A stretch of 64,000 nucleotides of DNA from Cellulomonas sp. 73-145 (GCA_001898185.1 MKTI01000003.1:62001-126000); one strand, 5' to 3'; counted from the stretch's first letter, positions 50,982 through 59,534 are shown. Notes: generated by a model not told the origin, from the letters alone. Numbers and translations are program-made.

Positions 50982-51473
50982 GTGACGTCGAGCGGCGAGC
51001 AGACGGAGCGGGCCACACGGTGGCTGTCGACGGAGCAGCAGCGGCACTGGCGCGCGTTCCGCAACGGTGTCGCCCTGCTGATGGACACCCTGGGCCGCGA
51101 GCTCGAGGACGAGAGCGGCTTCTCTCTGCACGAGTACGAGGTGCTGGTCCGACTGTCGGAGGCGCCGGACCGCCGGATGCGGATGTCCGAGCTGGCCAGC
51201 GGCATCGGCCACTCCCGCAGCCGCCTCACCCACACCATCGCACGGATGGAGGCGGCCGGCCTGGTGCAGCGGCGGACGTGCTCCTCCGACCTGCGGGGCG
51301 TGGACTGCGCGCTGACCGACACCGGGTTCCAGCGGCTCGTGGAGGCCGCACCGGGCCACGTGGAGAGCGTGCGGGCGCACCTGGTCGACGTGCTGAGCGA
51401 CGAGCAGCTCGCCGCGCTCGGGGAGGCGATGGCGGTCGTCGAGCACCGGCTGCGGGAGACGCCCGAGCGCTGA
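50982..51473 (+). CDS. MarR-family regulator
   Basis: The 163-residue protein has a MarR fold with the HTH MRMSELASGIGHSRSRLTHT (about 66-85) and wing (RMEAAGLVQRRTCSSDLRGV). One Cys (Cys near 99 in TCSSD) sits in the wing and could sense oxidants, but this is speculative. GTG 50982 with GGAGCGGGA upstream is preferred; the frame extends to 50919. It is divergent from yceI with operator-like repeats between, the usual arrangement for a MarR protein repressing both genes. Confidence 0.9.
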   Translation: MTSSGEQTERATRWLSTEQQRHWRAFRNGVALLMDTLGRELEDESGFSLHEYEVLVRLSEAPDRRMRMSELASGIGHSRSRLTHTIARMEAAGLVQRRTCSSDLRGVDCALTDTGFQRLVEAAPGHVESVRAHLVDVLSDEQLAALGEAMAVVEHRLRETPER

Positions 51474-51526
51474 GCGGCGCACCGAGGCGGCGCAATACCC
51501 CCAGCGCGGGCTGCGACACTGGGCCC

Positions 51527-52222
51527 ATGGTCGCGACCACGGTCCATCTGCTGCGCCACGGCGAGGTGCACAACCCCGAGGGGGTCCTCTACGGCCGTCT
51601 GCCGGGCTACCGCCTGTCCGACGCGGGCGCGCGGATGGCGCAGGTGGTGGCCGACTACCTGGCCGGTGTCGAGGCGGGCAGCGGGCCCGACGCGGACCCG
51701 GCGCTCGAGGCCGGCGGCGTGCGGCGCGACGTGACGGTGGTGATCGCCTCCCCGCTGCAGCGGGCGCAGGAGACGGCGGCGCCCGTCGCCGCGGCGTTCG
51801 GGCTCCCGATCGGCAGCGACCCCCGTCTGCTCGAGGCGGAGAACCACTTCCAGGGCCTGACGTTCGGCGTCGGCGACGGGTCGCTGCGGCACGTGCGGCA
51901 CTGGCCCTACCTGCGCAACCCGTTCCGCCCGTCGTGGGGGGAGCCGTACACGCAGCAGGTCGAGCGGATGCTCGGGGCGGTCGCCGACGCACGGGCGGCC
52001 GCTCGTGGGCACGAGGCGGTGCTGGTCAGCCACCAGCTGCCGATCTGGATCACCCGGATGGCGCTCGAGGGCCGGCGGCTGTGGCACGACCCCCGTCGGC
52101 GGCAGTGCGCCCTCGGCTCGTTGACCTCGTTGCGGTTCGAGGGCGACACGCTGGTCGGCATCGGGTACTGCGAGCCCGCGGCGGCGCTGCTGGCCGGTGC
52201 CTCCACGGTGGCGGGGGCGTGA
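51527..52222 (+). CDS. Histidine phosphatase family protein
   Basis: The 231-residue protein has the phosphohistidine motif VHLLRHGEVHNPEG (residues 6-19, His12), a second half with VVIASPLQRAQETAAPVA and the late catalytic His in AVLVSHQLPIWI. It resembles GpmB/Rv0525-type phosphatases, which are regularly the first gene before the ResA/CcdA/ResB/CcsB cluster. Substrate unknown. Its stop overlaps the next ATG by one base (TGATG). GACACT lies 6 nt before the ATG, so a leaderless transcript is possible although the box is imperfect. Confidence 0.9.
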   Translation: MVATTVHLLRHGEVHNPEGVLYGRLPGYRLSDAGARMAQVVADYLAGVEAGSGPDADPALEAGGVRRDVTVVIASPLQRAQETAAPVAAAFGLPIGSDPRLLEAENHFQGLTFGVGDGSLRHVRHWPYLRNPFRPSWGEPYTQQVERMLGAVADARAAARGHEAVLVSHQLPIWITRMALEGRRLWHDPRRRQCALGSLTSLRFEGDTLVGIGYCEPAAALLAGASTVAGA

Positions 52223-52899
52223 TGGCGCGGCTGTACGGACACCGGTGGCGCGCGCCCCTGGCGGCTGCGCTGGGGCTGGCCGTCGTCCTGGGCACCGCAG
52301 CGTGCGGGGGAGCGGCACGTCCCGCCGGCCACCCGTCCGACGTGGTCGACCAGGGCTACCGGTCCGGGGACGGCAGCACGACGACCTGGCCCGTCGGCCA
52401 GCGCAAGGGGCCGGTGACGCTGTCCGGGACGGACTACAGCGGCGCCACGCAGGACGTGAGCGCGTGGCGGGGTGACGTCGTGCTGCTGAACACCTGGTAC
52501 GCGGCCTGCCCGCCGTGCCGTGCCGAGGCACCGACCCTCGTCGCGCTGGCGAACGAGGACGCCGCCAAGGGACTGAAGGTGCTCGGCATCAACGGCACGG
52601 ATGCCGCAGGGGCGGCCGATGCCTTCGTCCGCCAGTTCGCGGTCCCGTACCCGACGATCCAGGACACGGGCGGCTCGGCGATCGCGGCCCTGCAGGGCGT
52701 GGTGCCGGTGAACGCGGTACCGACCACCGTGCTGCTCGACCGGCAGGGGAAGGTGGCGGCCCGCATCCTGGGGCTGGCCGACCCCTCGACGCTGCGCACG
52801 CTGGTCGACTCGCTGCTGGCGGAGCCGGGTGGGTCTGCCGCCACCTCCGGCGCGACCTCGGGACCGAGTGCCTCGACGACCGCCGGGGCGGCGGGATGA
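52222..52899 (+). CDS. resA: TlpA/ResA-like thiol-disulfide oxidoreductase lipoprotein
   Basis: The 225-residue protein has a lipoprotein signal (LGTAACGG), a thioredoxin-like domain with WYAACPPCRAEAPTLVALA (active site CPPC, about 96-99), the central insert with GVVPVNAVPTTVLLDRQGKV, and a Ser/Thr/Ala-rich C-terminal tail. ResA keeps the heme-binding cysteines of apocytochrome c reduced outside the membrane, using electrons from CcdA encoded next. The ATG at 52222 shares one base with the previous stop and the end overlaps ccdA by 4 nt. Confidence 0.92.
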   Translation: MARLYGHRWRAPLAAALGLAVVLGTAACGGAARPAGHPSDVVDQGYRSGDGSTTTWPVGQRKGPVTLSGTDYSGATQDVSAWRGDVVLLNTWYAACPPCRAEAPTLVALANEDAAKGLKVLGINGTDAAGAADAFVRQFAVPYPTIQDTGGSAIAALQGVVPVNAVPTTVLLDRQGKVAARILGLADPSTLRTLVDSLLAEPGGSAATSGATSGPSASTTAGAAG

Positions 52900-53777
52900 G
52901 CGTGGCTGCCGGCATCGGCAACGCGTTCGGCCAGGCGGTCGCCAGCGGGTCGCTGCTGCTCGCGGTGCCGGTGGCGCTGCTGGCGGGGGTGGTGAGCTTC
53001 GCGTCGCCGTGCGTGCTGCCGCTGGTGCCGGGGTACCTCGGCTACCTCGGCAGCGCCCTCGGGGTGACGACGCGGCCGACGGCCCTGCTCGCCGGTGTGC
53101 CGGGCGTGCCCGGCGCCGGCGGGGCGGCGTCGGCCACTGTCGACGGGCGAGCCGACGAGCGGGCCGCCGAGCGGGCGGAAGCACGGGCCGGCCGGCGGCG
53201 GCTGCTGGCCGGCGTCGGGCTGTTCGTCGCGGGGTTCACCGTGGTGTTCGTCGCCTTCGGTGCGCTGGCCGGCACGGTCGGTGCGGCGCTGCTGCACTGG
53301 CAGGGGCCGATCTCGCGCGTGCTCGGCGTCGTCGTCGCGCTGCTCGGGCTCGCCTTCCTGGGCTTCGTGCCGTTCCTGCAGCAGGAGCGGCGGATGCACC
53401 TCGCTCCGCGGGCCGGCATCTGGGCCGCGCCGATCCTCGGCCTGACGTTCGGCCTGGGCTGGACGCCGTGCATCGGGCCGACGCTCGCGGCGATCCTCGC
53501 CCTGTCCCTCGGCGACGGCTCGGCCGCGCGCGGCGCGGTGCTGGCGGCGGTGTTCTGCGCGGGGCTCGGGCTGCCGTTCCTCCTGGTCGCGCTGGGCGTC
53601 GAGCGGATGAGCCGGGCGATGGCGCTGGTGCGCCGGCACCGGGTGGCGGTGACCCGCATCGGCGGTGGGCTGCTGGTGGTGCTGGGCCTGGCGATGGTCA
53701 CCGGCGTGTGGAGCACGTGGGCGGGCTGGCTGCAGGGTCTGCTGACCGGGACGAACGGGTTCGTGCCGGTGGTCTGA
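52896..53777 (+). CDS. ccdA: Cytochrome c biogenesis protein CcdA
   Basis: CcdA carries electrons across the membrane from thioredoxin to ResA. The 293-residue protein has six hydrophobic helices and the paired redox cysteines VSFASPCVLPLVPGYLGYLG (about 34-53) and GLGWTPCIGPTLAAILALSL (about 186-205). A variable cytoplasmic loop of about 45 residues with acidic/Ala/Arg-rich composition lies after the first helices. The ATG at 52896 overlaps the resA stop. A short perfect hairpin (53804-53823) follows, then resB after 118 nt. Confidence 0.95.
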   Translation: MSVAAGIGNAFGQAVASGSLLLAVPVALLAGVVSFASPCVLPLVPGYLGYLGSALGVTTRPTALLAGVPGVPGAGGAASATVDGRADERAAERAEARAGRRRLLAGVGLFVAGFTVVFVAFGALAGTVGAALLHWQGPISRVLGVVVALLGLAFLGFVPFLQQERRMHLAPRAGIWAAPILGLTFGLGWTPCIGPTLAAILALSLGDGSAARGAVLAAVFCAGLGLPFLLVALGVERMSRAMALVRRHRVAVTRIGGGLLVVLGLAMVTGVWSTWAGWLQGLLTGTNGFVPVV

Positions 53778-53803
53778 GGCACGGTCAGGCACGGTCGGGT
53801 GTG

Positions 53804-53823
53804 CGCCGCACAGGTGTGCGGCG
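53804..53823 (+). terminator. Hairpin between ccdA and resB
   Basis: CGCCGCAC / GTGCGGCG, 8-bp perfect stem with loop AGGT. It may attenuate transcription inside the cytochrome c operon. Confidence 0.5.
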
Positions 53824-53895
53824 GAGGGTTCGGGCAGGGTTCGAGCGGCCCCGCGGGTTCGGACGACGAACCGGCGGGCCGGACGAGAGGTGGCG

Positions 53896-55593
53896 ATGAG
53901 CGGGTACCGGCCGGAAGGCCTGCACGACACGTTCGTGCCGGAGCACGACGCGGACGCGGCCGAGCCGGTGCTGCCCGCGCAGGACGGCGCGGGGGAGCTG
54001 CCGGCGCCGGGCTCGCCCACCCTCCCGAGCCTGGGTCCGGTCGGCTGGCTGCGCTGGGCGTGGCGTCAGCTGATCAGCATGCGGGTCGCGCTGCTGCTCC
54101 TGGTGCTGCTGGCGGTGGCGGCCGTCCCCGGGACGCTGATCCCGCAGCGGGCGCAGAGCCCCGAGAAGGTGGCCTCGTTCCTCACCAACCACCCCGCGCT
54201 CGGCCCGTTCCTCGACCGCATCGGGATGTTCGACACCTACACGTCGGTGTGGTTCTCGGCGATCTACCTGCTGCTGTTCATCTCGCTGGTCGGCTGCATC
54301 CTGCCGCGGACGCGCGCCCACGTGGCGGCGCTGCGCGGTCGGCCGCCGCGCACCCCCCGGCGGCTGACGCGGTTCCCGGCGCAGGGCACCGGCACCAGCG
54401 GCGACCAGCCGCAGGTGGTCGTCGAGCGTGCCGCGCGCGTGCTGCGCCGCGGCAGGTGGCTGCCGTTCTGGCCGGCCTACCGCGTGGACCTGCACGACGA
54501 GGGCGCCGGCACGTGGTCGGTGTCCGCCGAGCGCGGCTACCTCCGCGAGACGGGCAACCTGCTGTTCCACCTCGCCCTCGTCGGGCTGCTCGTCTCGGTG
54601 GCGACCGGCCAGGTGCTGCACTACCGCGGCCAGGTGCTGGTGGTGCAGGGCCACGGCTTCGCCAACGCCGAGGTGGCGTACTCACCGTTCGAGCACGGGC
54701 GGTTCTACTCGTCGTCGTCCCTCGTGCCGTTCACCCTCAAGCTGGACCAGCTGGACGCCCGCTTCGACCCGGAGACGGACGCCGCCCGTGACTTCACCGC
54801 GCACGTCACCGTCACGGCGCCGGGCGGCGGGTCGTCCACCGACACGATCAAGGTGAACCACCCGCTGATGGTCGGCGGGGCGAACGTGTACCTGATGGGC
54901 AACGGCTACGCGCCGGACGTCACGGTGAAGGACGCGTCCGGCTCGGTGGCCTTCGCGGGGCCGGTGCCGTTCCTGCCGCAGGACACCGTCTACACCTCGC
55001 GCGGCGTGATCAAGGTGCCGGACGTGTCCGGCGGGCAGAAGCAGATCGGCCTGGTCGGGTTCCTGCTGCCGACCGGCAAGGAGGTCGCCCCGGGGGTGTG
55101 GCGGTCGGTCAGCCCCCAGTCGGACGACCCGGTGCTGGTGCTGTCCGTCTGGTCGGGCAACCTCGGGCTGGACACCGGGGTGCCGCAGAACGTGTACCTG
55201 CTGGACCAGAGCCGCATGACGCAGTCGGTGGACAGCGCGGGCAAGCCCGTGACCTTGTACGTGCACCCGGGCCAGACGGTGCAGCTGCCCGACGGCCTGG
55301 GCTCGTTCACGTTCAACGGCCTGCCGCGGTACGTCGCGCTCGACCTGCGGCACGACCCCGCGCTGGCGTTCGTGCTGACGTTCGCCCTCCTGGCGCTCGC
55401 GGGCCTCGCGGCCTCCCTGTTCGCGCCCCGGCGCCGCATCTGGCTGCGTGCTGCACGGGACCAAGGTCCTACTACAGTGGTCAGCGCCGCGGGTCTTGCC
55501 CGGGGTGACGACATCGGGCTGCAGCCGGAGCTGGACCGCGTGCTCGCCGCGACGCTGGGCCGTCGCGAGGGGCCCGGAGAGGACACGCCATGA
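53896..55593 (+). CDS. resB: Cytochrome c biogenesis protein ResB
   Basis: The 565-residue protein has the ResB layout: disordered N-terminus, WLRWAWRQLISMRVALLLLV (first helix, about 50-69), IPQRAQSPEKVASFL, three more membrane helices and a large extracytoplasmic domain ending in FNGLPRYVALDLRHDPALAF before the last helix. ResB and CcsB form the system II heme-lyase complex that attaches heme to cytochrome c. GAGAGG lies before ATG 53896; GTG 53890 is an alternative. Its 3' end carries GGGACCAAGGTCCT and TACAGT, which look more like intergenic regulatory sequence than coding constraint. It overlaps ccsB by 4 nt. Confidence 0.95.
   Translation: MSGYRPEGLHDTFVPEHDADAAEPVLPAQDGAGELPAPGSPTLPSLGPVGWLRWAWRQLISMRVALLLLVLLAVAAVPGTLIPQRAQSPEKVASFLTNHPALGPFLDRIGMFDTYTSVWFSAIYLLLFISLVGCILPRTRAHVAALRGRPPRTPRRLTRFPAQGTGTSGDQPQVVVERAARVLRRGRWLPFWPAYRVDLHDEGAGTWSVSAERGYLRETGNLLFHLALVGLLVSVATGQVLHYRGQVLVVQGHGFANAEVAYSPFEHGRFYSSSSLVPFTLKLDQLDARFDPETDAARDFTAHVTVTAPGGGSSTDTIKVNHPLMVGGANVYLMGNGYAPDVTVKDASGSVAFAGPVPFLPQDTVYTSRGVIKVPDVSGGQKQIGLVGFLLPTGKEVAPGVWRSVSPQSDDPVLVLSVWSGNLGLDTGVPQNVYLLDQSRMTQSVDSAGKPVTLYVHPGQTVQLPDGLGSFTFNGLPRYVALDLRHDPALAFVLTFALLALAGLAASLFAPRRRIWLRAARDQGPTTVVSAAGLARGDDIGLQPELDRVLAATLGRREGPGEDTP
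55457..55478 (+). promoter_or_regulatory. Candidate internal promoter/operator in resB upstream of ccsB
   Basis: GGGACCAAGGTCCT (55457-55470) is a palindrome around AA, and TACAGT (55473-55478) fits a -10 box. The core GGACCAAGGTC is identical to that before hppA. It lies about 110 nt before ccsB. Confidence 0.35.
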
Positions 55594-56741
55594 CGACCGG
55601 GGACCTGAGCACGCTGCTGGTGTGGGCGGCGACGACCGCCTTCACCATCGCGTGGATCGCCTACACGGTGGACCTGGCCGGCATCGTCGAGGCGGGGCAG
55701 CGGCGGGCCGGTCAGCGGCGTGCCTCGACGAGCCGCGCTCGTGCGGTCCCGGCCGGCGTCGCCGTCACGGCCGGTGCGCCGGTCGCCGTCGGGGCGGCCG
55801 GGCTGGTCAGCGGTGCGAGCGCGGACGCGGTGCGGCCCGCGACGGTCGCAGCCGGCGGGCCGGACGACAACCGCGTGACGGCTGCGGCCGACGGTGGCGC
55901 TGCCGACGGCCCCGACGGACGGTCGGCGCGCAGCGAGGGAATCGCCCGCTCGACGACGTACCTGGGCACGGCCCTGCTGATCGCCGGCATCGTGATGCGT
56001 GGCGTCGCGGCCGGCCGCTGGCCCACCGCCAACATGTACGAGTTCACGCTGGTCGGCGTGCTGGTCGCCTCCGTCGTGCTGACGTTGGTGCAGCGGCGCC
56101 GCGTGATCGCGTTCGTCGGCGTCGTCGTGCTGGGCATCACCGTGCTGGCGCTCGCCGCCGACCTGCTGCTGTTCTACGTCAAGGCCGAGGCGGTGCAGCC
56201 GGCGCTGCAGAGCTACTGGCTGGTGATCCACGTCGGCGTCGCGATCTCCGCGACCGGTGTGTTCACCGTCGCCTTCGCCGCCTCCGCCCTGCAGCTGCTC
56301 TCCGCAGCCCGTGAGGAGGGACGCTCGCACCTGACCGGCTCGTGGGGTGCGGCGGACGGGCTGCGCCGGCCGCTCGCCGGCTGGCGCGTCACCGGCCCGC
56401 GGTTCGCGTGGCTGAAGCAGGTGCCGGGTCCGCGCAACCTCGAGGCGCTGTCCTTCCGGCTGAACGCCGTCGGCTTCGTGCTGTGGACGTTCACCCTGAT
56501 CGGCGGCGCGATCTGGGCCGAGCACGCCTGGGGCCGGTACTGGAACTGGGACCCCAAGGAGATCGGCACCTTCGTCGCCTGGGTGGTGTACGCGGCCTAC
56601 CTGCACGCCCGCACCACCCGCGGCTGGAACGGCCGGCGGGCGGCGTACCTGGTGTTCGCCGGGTACGCGGTGGTGATCGCCAACTTCACGCTGGTGAACC
56701 TCTTCGTCTCCGGCCTGCACTCCTACTCCGGGCTCAAGTAG
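55590..56741 (+). CDS. ccsB: Cytochrome c biogenesis protein CcsB (CcsA/ResC family)
   Basis: CcsB handles heme export and attachment with ResB. The 383-residue protein has about eight hydrophobic helices and the heme-handling WWD-type motif WGRYWNWDPKEIGTFVAWVV (about 311-330), plus conserved His in VIHVGVAI and YAAYLHARTTRGW. A low-complexity Ala/Arg/Asp-rich cytoplasmic loop (about 30-115) separates the first helix from the others, longer than usual. The ATG at 55590 overlaps the resB stop. It is the end of the cytochrome c operon. Confidence 0.95.
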   Translation: MTTGDLSTLLVWAATTAFTIAWIAYTVDLAGIVEAGQRRAGQRRASTSRARAVPAGVAVTAGAPVAVGAAGLVSGASADAVRPATVAAGGPDDNRVTAAADGGAADGPDGRSARSEGIARSTTYLGTALLIAGIVMRGVAAGRWPTANMYEFTLVGVLVASVVLTLVQRRRVIAFVGVVVLGITVLALAADLLLFYVKAEAVQPALQSYWLVIHVGVAISATGVFTVAFAASALQLLSAAREEGRSHLTGSWGAADGLRRPLAGWRVTGPRFAWLKQVPGPRNLEALSFRLNAVGFVLWTFTLIGGAIWAEHAWGRYWNWDPKEIGTFVAWVVYAAYLHARTTRGWNGRRAAYLVFAGYAVVIANFTLVNLFVSGLHSYSGLK

Positions 56742-56748
56742 CGCCACC

Positions 56749-56754
56749 TACGCT
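56749..56754 (+). promoter_or_regulatory. Leaderless promoter -10 box (TACGCT) of the DUF4229 gene
   Basis: TACGCT, 6 nt spacer, GTG at 56761; the box starts 8 nt after the ccsB stop. Confidence 0.68.
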
Positions 56755-56760
56755 GGATCC

Positions 56761-57237
56761 GTGCCCGTCGTCGTCTACTCCGTCCTGCGCGTCACCCTGC
56801 TGGTGCTCACCTGGGTGCTGCTGACCTGGGCCGGCCTGCACCCGCTCGCGGCGATGCTGGTCGCGGCCTTCGTCGCGTGGGGGCTGTCCTACGTGGCGCT
56901 CGGCGGCCCCCGCGACGCCGCGGCTCGGTACCTCGCCGAGCGCGCCGCGGTGCGTGCCGCGCACGCCGGGCGGCCGGTGCTCTCGCAGCACGCGCGGGAG
57001 GACGCGGACGTGGAGGACGCCGCGGTGGACGCGGCGCTCGGCGACACGGCGCTCGGCGACACGGCGCTTGGTCACGCGGTGATCGGTGACGCGGTGGTCG
57101 GGGACGCGGCCGGTGACGCCGCCGCACCCCGGACCGCCCCCGATGACGACGCCGACGAGCGGCCGGCCGACGGGGACCGACGCGCCGGGCCGAGCAGCGC
57201 TCAGAGCGCCAGCGCGAGCCCCAGCAGCATGCCGTAG
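56761..57237 (+). CDS. DUF4229 small membrane protein with repeat tail
   Basis: The 158-residue protein has two membrane helices (SVLRVTLLVLTWVLLTWAG and AAMLVAAFVAWGLSYVAL) followed by RDAAARYLAERAAVRAA, typical of DUF4229 proteins beside menA in actinobacteria. Function unknown; a link to menaquinone synthesis is suggested only by position. The C-terminal half is a variable tail containing five 15-bp tandem repeats. Its last 37 nt overlap the 3' end of menA on the opposite strand, so the repeat tail seems to have run into the neighbour. Confidence 0.85.
   Translation: MPVVVYSVLRVTLLVLTWVLLTWAGLHPLAAMLVAAFVAWGLSYVALGGPRDAAARYLAERAAVRAAHAGRPVLSQHAREDADVEDAAVDAALGDTALGDTALGHAVIGDAVVGDAAGDAAAPRTAPDDDADERPADGDRRAGPSSAQSASASPSSMP
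57031..57105 (+). repeat. Five 15-bp tandem repeats in the DUF4229 tail
   Basis: Units 57031, 57046, 57061, 57076 and 57091 follow (G/A)CGG(C/T)G(C/A/G)T(C/T)GG(C/T/G)(G/C)AC-like patterns and encode AALGD, TALGD, TALGH, AVIGD, AVVGD. Confidence 0.88.
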
Positions 57238-58070
57238 CCGAGCTGCAGCAGACCGGTGCCGGCCAGCACCGGCACCAGCGCGCGTCCGCGCGCGCCGACC
57301 AGCACGGTGACCGCCAGCGCGACGGCGGCCGGGAACAGGGCCAGCACCATCAGCGCCCAGCCCGAGGCGAACGCGCAGCCCGCCCCGAGCAGCACCGGCA
57401 GCATCACCAGCAGGGCGTACGCGCGGCGGGCACGGTGGTCGCCCAGCCGAACGGCCAGCGTCCGCTTGCCGGACACGGCGTCGGTGGGGATGTCCCGCAG
57501 GTTGTTCACCATCAGCAGCGCGCACGCCAGCAGCCCGACGCCGACCGCGCCGAGCCAGGAGGGCCAGGTCAGCCCGTCGGCCTGCGTGTAGGTCGTGCCC
57601 AGCGTGGCCACCAGGCCGAAGAAGACGAACACGCCGACCTCGCCGAGGCCTCGGTAGCCGTACGGTCGCCGCCCACCGGTGTAGCCCCATGCCGCGAGCA
57701 CGCACAGCACGCCGACGGCCAGCAGCCACCAGTGACCGCTCAGGGCGACCAGCGCCAGACCCAGCACGCCGGCGACGCCGAATGACCCGAACGCCGCCAG
57801 CTTCACGTGTCCCGGCCGGGCCGCTCCCGAGGCGGTCAGGCGCATCGGTCCCACCCGGTCGACGTCGGTGCCCCGCACGCCGTCGGAGTAGTCGTTGGCG
57901 TAGTTGACGCCCACCTGGAGCGCGAGCGCGACGCCCGCCGCCAGCAGCGCGCGGACCAGCGAGGCAGAGTGGCTCTGGGCCGCGGCCCCGGTGCCGACGA
58001 GCACCGGTGCGACCGCCGCGGGCAGCGTGCGTGGGCGCGCGCCGGCGACCCATTCCGTCCAGGTGGCCAT
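57201..58070 (-). CDS. menA: 1,4-dihydroxy-2-naphthoate polyprenyltransferase
   Basis: MenA joins the isoprenoid side chain to dihydroxynaphthoate in the membrane, giving demethylmenaquinone. The 289-residue UbiA-family protein has about eight or nine helices, the first Asp-rich motif NYANDYSDGVRGTD (about 56-69) and the second VNNLRDIPTDAVSGKRTLAV (about 187-206), both prenyl-diphosphate/Mg2+ sites. The ATG at 58070 is 6 nt after TAGGCT on the minus strand, so it is likely leaderless. Its 3' end overlaps the opposing DUF4229 gene by 37 nt. Confidence 0.96.
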   Translation of the reverse strand: MATWTEWVAGARPRTLPAAVAPVLVGTGAAAQSHSASLVRALLAAGVALALQVGVNYANDYSDGVRGTDVDRVGPMRLTASGAARPGHVKLAAFGSFGVAGVLGLALVALSGHWWLLAVGVLCVLAAWGYTGGRRPYGYRGLGEVGVFVFFGLVATLGTTYTQADGLTWPSWLGAVGVGLLACALLMVNNLRDIPTDAVSGKRTLAVRLGDHRARRAYALLVMLPVLLGAGCAFASGWALMVLALFPAAVALAVTVLVGARGRALVPVLAGTGLLQLGYGMLLGLALAL

Positions 58071-58076
58071 GCGCCG

Positions 58077-58082
58077 AGCCTA
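58077..58082 (-). promoter_or_regulatory. Leaderless promoter -10 box (TAGGCT) of menA
   Basis: Minus strand: TAGGCT, 6 nt spacer, ATG (58070-58068). Confidence 0.65.
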
Positions 58083-58176
58083 CGGTGCCGCCCGGGGCGC
58101 CCCTGTCGGGGGCTGGGCGGGGCCGGTCAGGGCTGGCCGGCGCTGGCCGCTGCCGGGCGGGACCGGTCGGGTCGGG

Positions 58177-59406
58177 TCAGCGCGGGTCGGTGCGGTTCTC
58201 GGCCCCTGCCGAGGTCGAGGCGAGCGCGGCGGCGGCCCGGCGGTCGGGCTTCCCCGGCCCCCGCAGCGGCAGGGCGGGGACGACGACGACCCGCCGTGGC
58301 GCAGCCGCCGCGCCGAGCCGGTCGGCCACGTGCCGTCTGAGGTCGGCGAGCGGCGGGGGACCGTCCGGCCCGACGACCAGCACGGCGACGACCGCCTGCC
58401 CCCACTCGGCGTCCGGCACCCCGACGACGCAGGCCTCGCGGATGCCCGGCAGGCCGGTCAGCAGGTCCTCCACCGGACCGGGCGCCACGTTCACACCCCC
58501 GGTGACCAGCACGTCGTCGGCGCGGCCGGTCACGGTGAGCACGCCGCCGGCGAGCCGGCCGAGGTCGCCGGTGCGCAGCCACCGCCGGCCGTCGGCGTCC
58601 ACCGTGAACGTCACGGCGTCCAGGTCGGGCCGGCCGCGGTAGCCGACGGCCAGCACGGGACCGGCCAGCCACACGCGCCCGGTCGCGTCCAGCCGGACGT
58701 CCACGCCGTCCAGCGGGCGGCCGTCGTACACGCAGCCGCCGCACGTCTCCGTCATGCCGTAGGTGGTCACCACCCGCACACCGGCCTCGCGCGCGCGGTC
58801 CAGCAGGCTGCCGGCCGCGGCCGCGCCGCCGACCAGCACGGCGTCGAACCGGCGCAGCGCCGCGGTGCCGGCGGCGTCGTCCAGCAGCCGCACCAGCTGC
58901 GTGGGGACCAGCGACGTGTACCAGGGGCCGCCGGGGGCCGTCCCGACGCCGGCGGTCACCGCGGCGGCGAAGCGGTCGGCCCGGAACGGGCCCGGCGGCA
59001 GCACCGTGGGTCCGGTTCCTGCGAGCACGGAGCGCACCAGCACCTGCAGGCCGGCGATGTGGTCGACCGGCAGGGCGAGCAGCCAACGACCTGGGCCGGC
59101 GAGCCGCTCGGCGGTCGAATCCGCCGAGGCGCGCAGCGCCGTCGCCGACAGCAGCACGCCGCGCGGGACGCCGGTGGAGCCGGAGGTCCGCACCACGAGG
59201 ACGACGTCGTCGGGCACGCCGTCCTCGGGCAGCCGGCCGGCGGAGCGCGCGTCGTCGGTGCCGTCGGGCTCGCCGCCGTCGGAGCTGCCGCCGTCGGACC
59301 CCTCGGCGACGGGCAGGACCGCCGGCCCGTCGCCCTCGAGCGCCGCCCGCAGCGCTCCCACCAGGACGTCCGCTCGCGCTGGCAGCGCGCGGACGGCTCG
59401 GGACAT
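58177..59406 (-). CDS. menE: o-succinylbenzoate-CoA ligase
   Basis: MenE activates o-succinylbenzoate with ATP and CoA. The 409-residue ANL-superfamily enzyme has the AMP-binding P-loop VVRTSGSTGVPRGVLLSATA (about 71-90), TTYGMTETCGGCVYDG (about 213-228), the hinge region LRTGDLGRL and the C-terminal catalytic Lys in LPLRGPGKPDRRA. It is shorter than B. subtilis MenE (about 480) because the N-terminal part is reduced, as in other actinobacteria; a Gly/Ser/Asp-rich segment (about 36-56) fills that region. ATG 59406 is 6 nt after TACAGT (leaderless). menA lies 106 nt downstream. Confidence 0.94.
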   Translation of the reverse strand: MSRAVRALPARADVLVGALRAALEGDGPAVLPVAEGSDGGSSDGGEPDGTDDARSAGRLPEDGVPDDVVLVVRTSGSTGVPRGVLLSATALRASADSTAERLAGPGRWLLALPVDHIAGLQVLVRSVLAGTGPTVLPPGPFRADRFAAAVTAGVGTAPGGPWYTSLVPTQLVRLLDDAAGTAALRRFDAVLVGGAAAAGSLLDRAREAGVRVVTTYGMTETCGGCVYDGRPLDGVDVRLDATGRVWLAGPVLAVGYRGRPDLDAVTFTVDADGRRWLRTGDLGRLAGGVLTVTGRADDVLVTGGVNVAPGPVEDLLTGLPGIREACVVGVPDAEWGQAVVAVLVVGPDGPPPLADLRRHVADRLGAAAAPRRVVVVPALPLRGPGKPDRRAAAALASTSAGAENRTDPR

Positions 59407-59412
59407 GCCGCC

Positions 59413-59418
59413 ACTGTA
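59413..59418 (-). promoter_or_regulatory. Leaderless promoter -10 box (TACAGT) of menE
   Basis: Minus strand: TACAGT, 6 nt spacer, ATG (59406-59404). Confidence 0.68.
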
Positions 59419-59500
59419 GGTCCGCCCTGGGGGCCACCCCGTCGGCGGAAACCTGGTGCGACGCGACCGCGGACCGACCCGCCGGGGCGGTCGTCCACCG

Positions 59501-59506
59501 TAGAGT
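59501..59506 (+). promoter_or_regulatory. Probable -10 box (TAGAGT) of the DUF3048 gene
   Basis: TAGAGT lies 28 nt before the GTG at 59535, giving a short leader with a CGAGGAG ribosome site, in contrast to the neighbouring leaderless genes. Confidence 0.5.
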
Positions 59507-59534
59507 GTCGGCCGTCCCGTCCCGAGGAGCTGCC

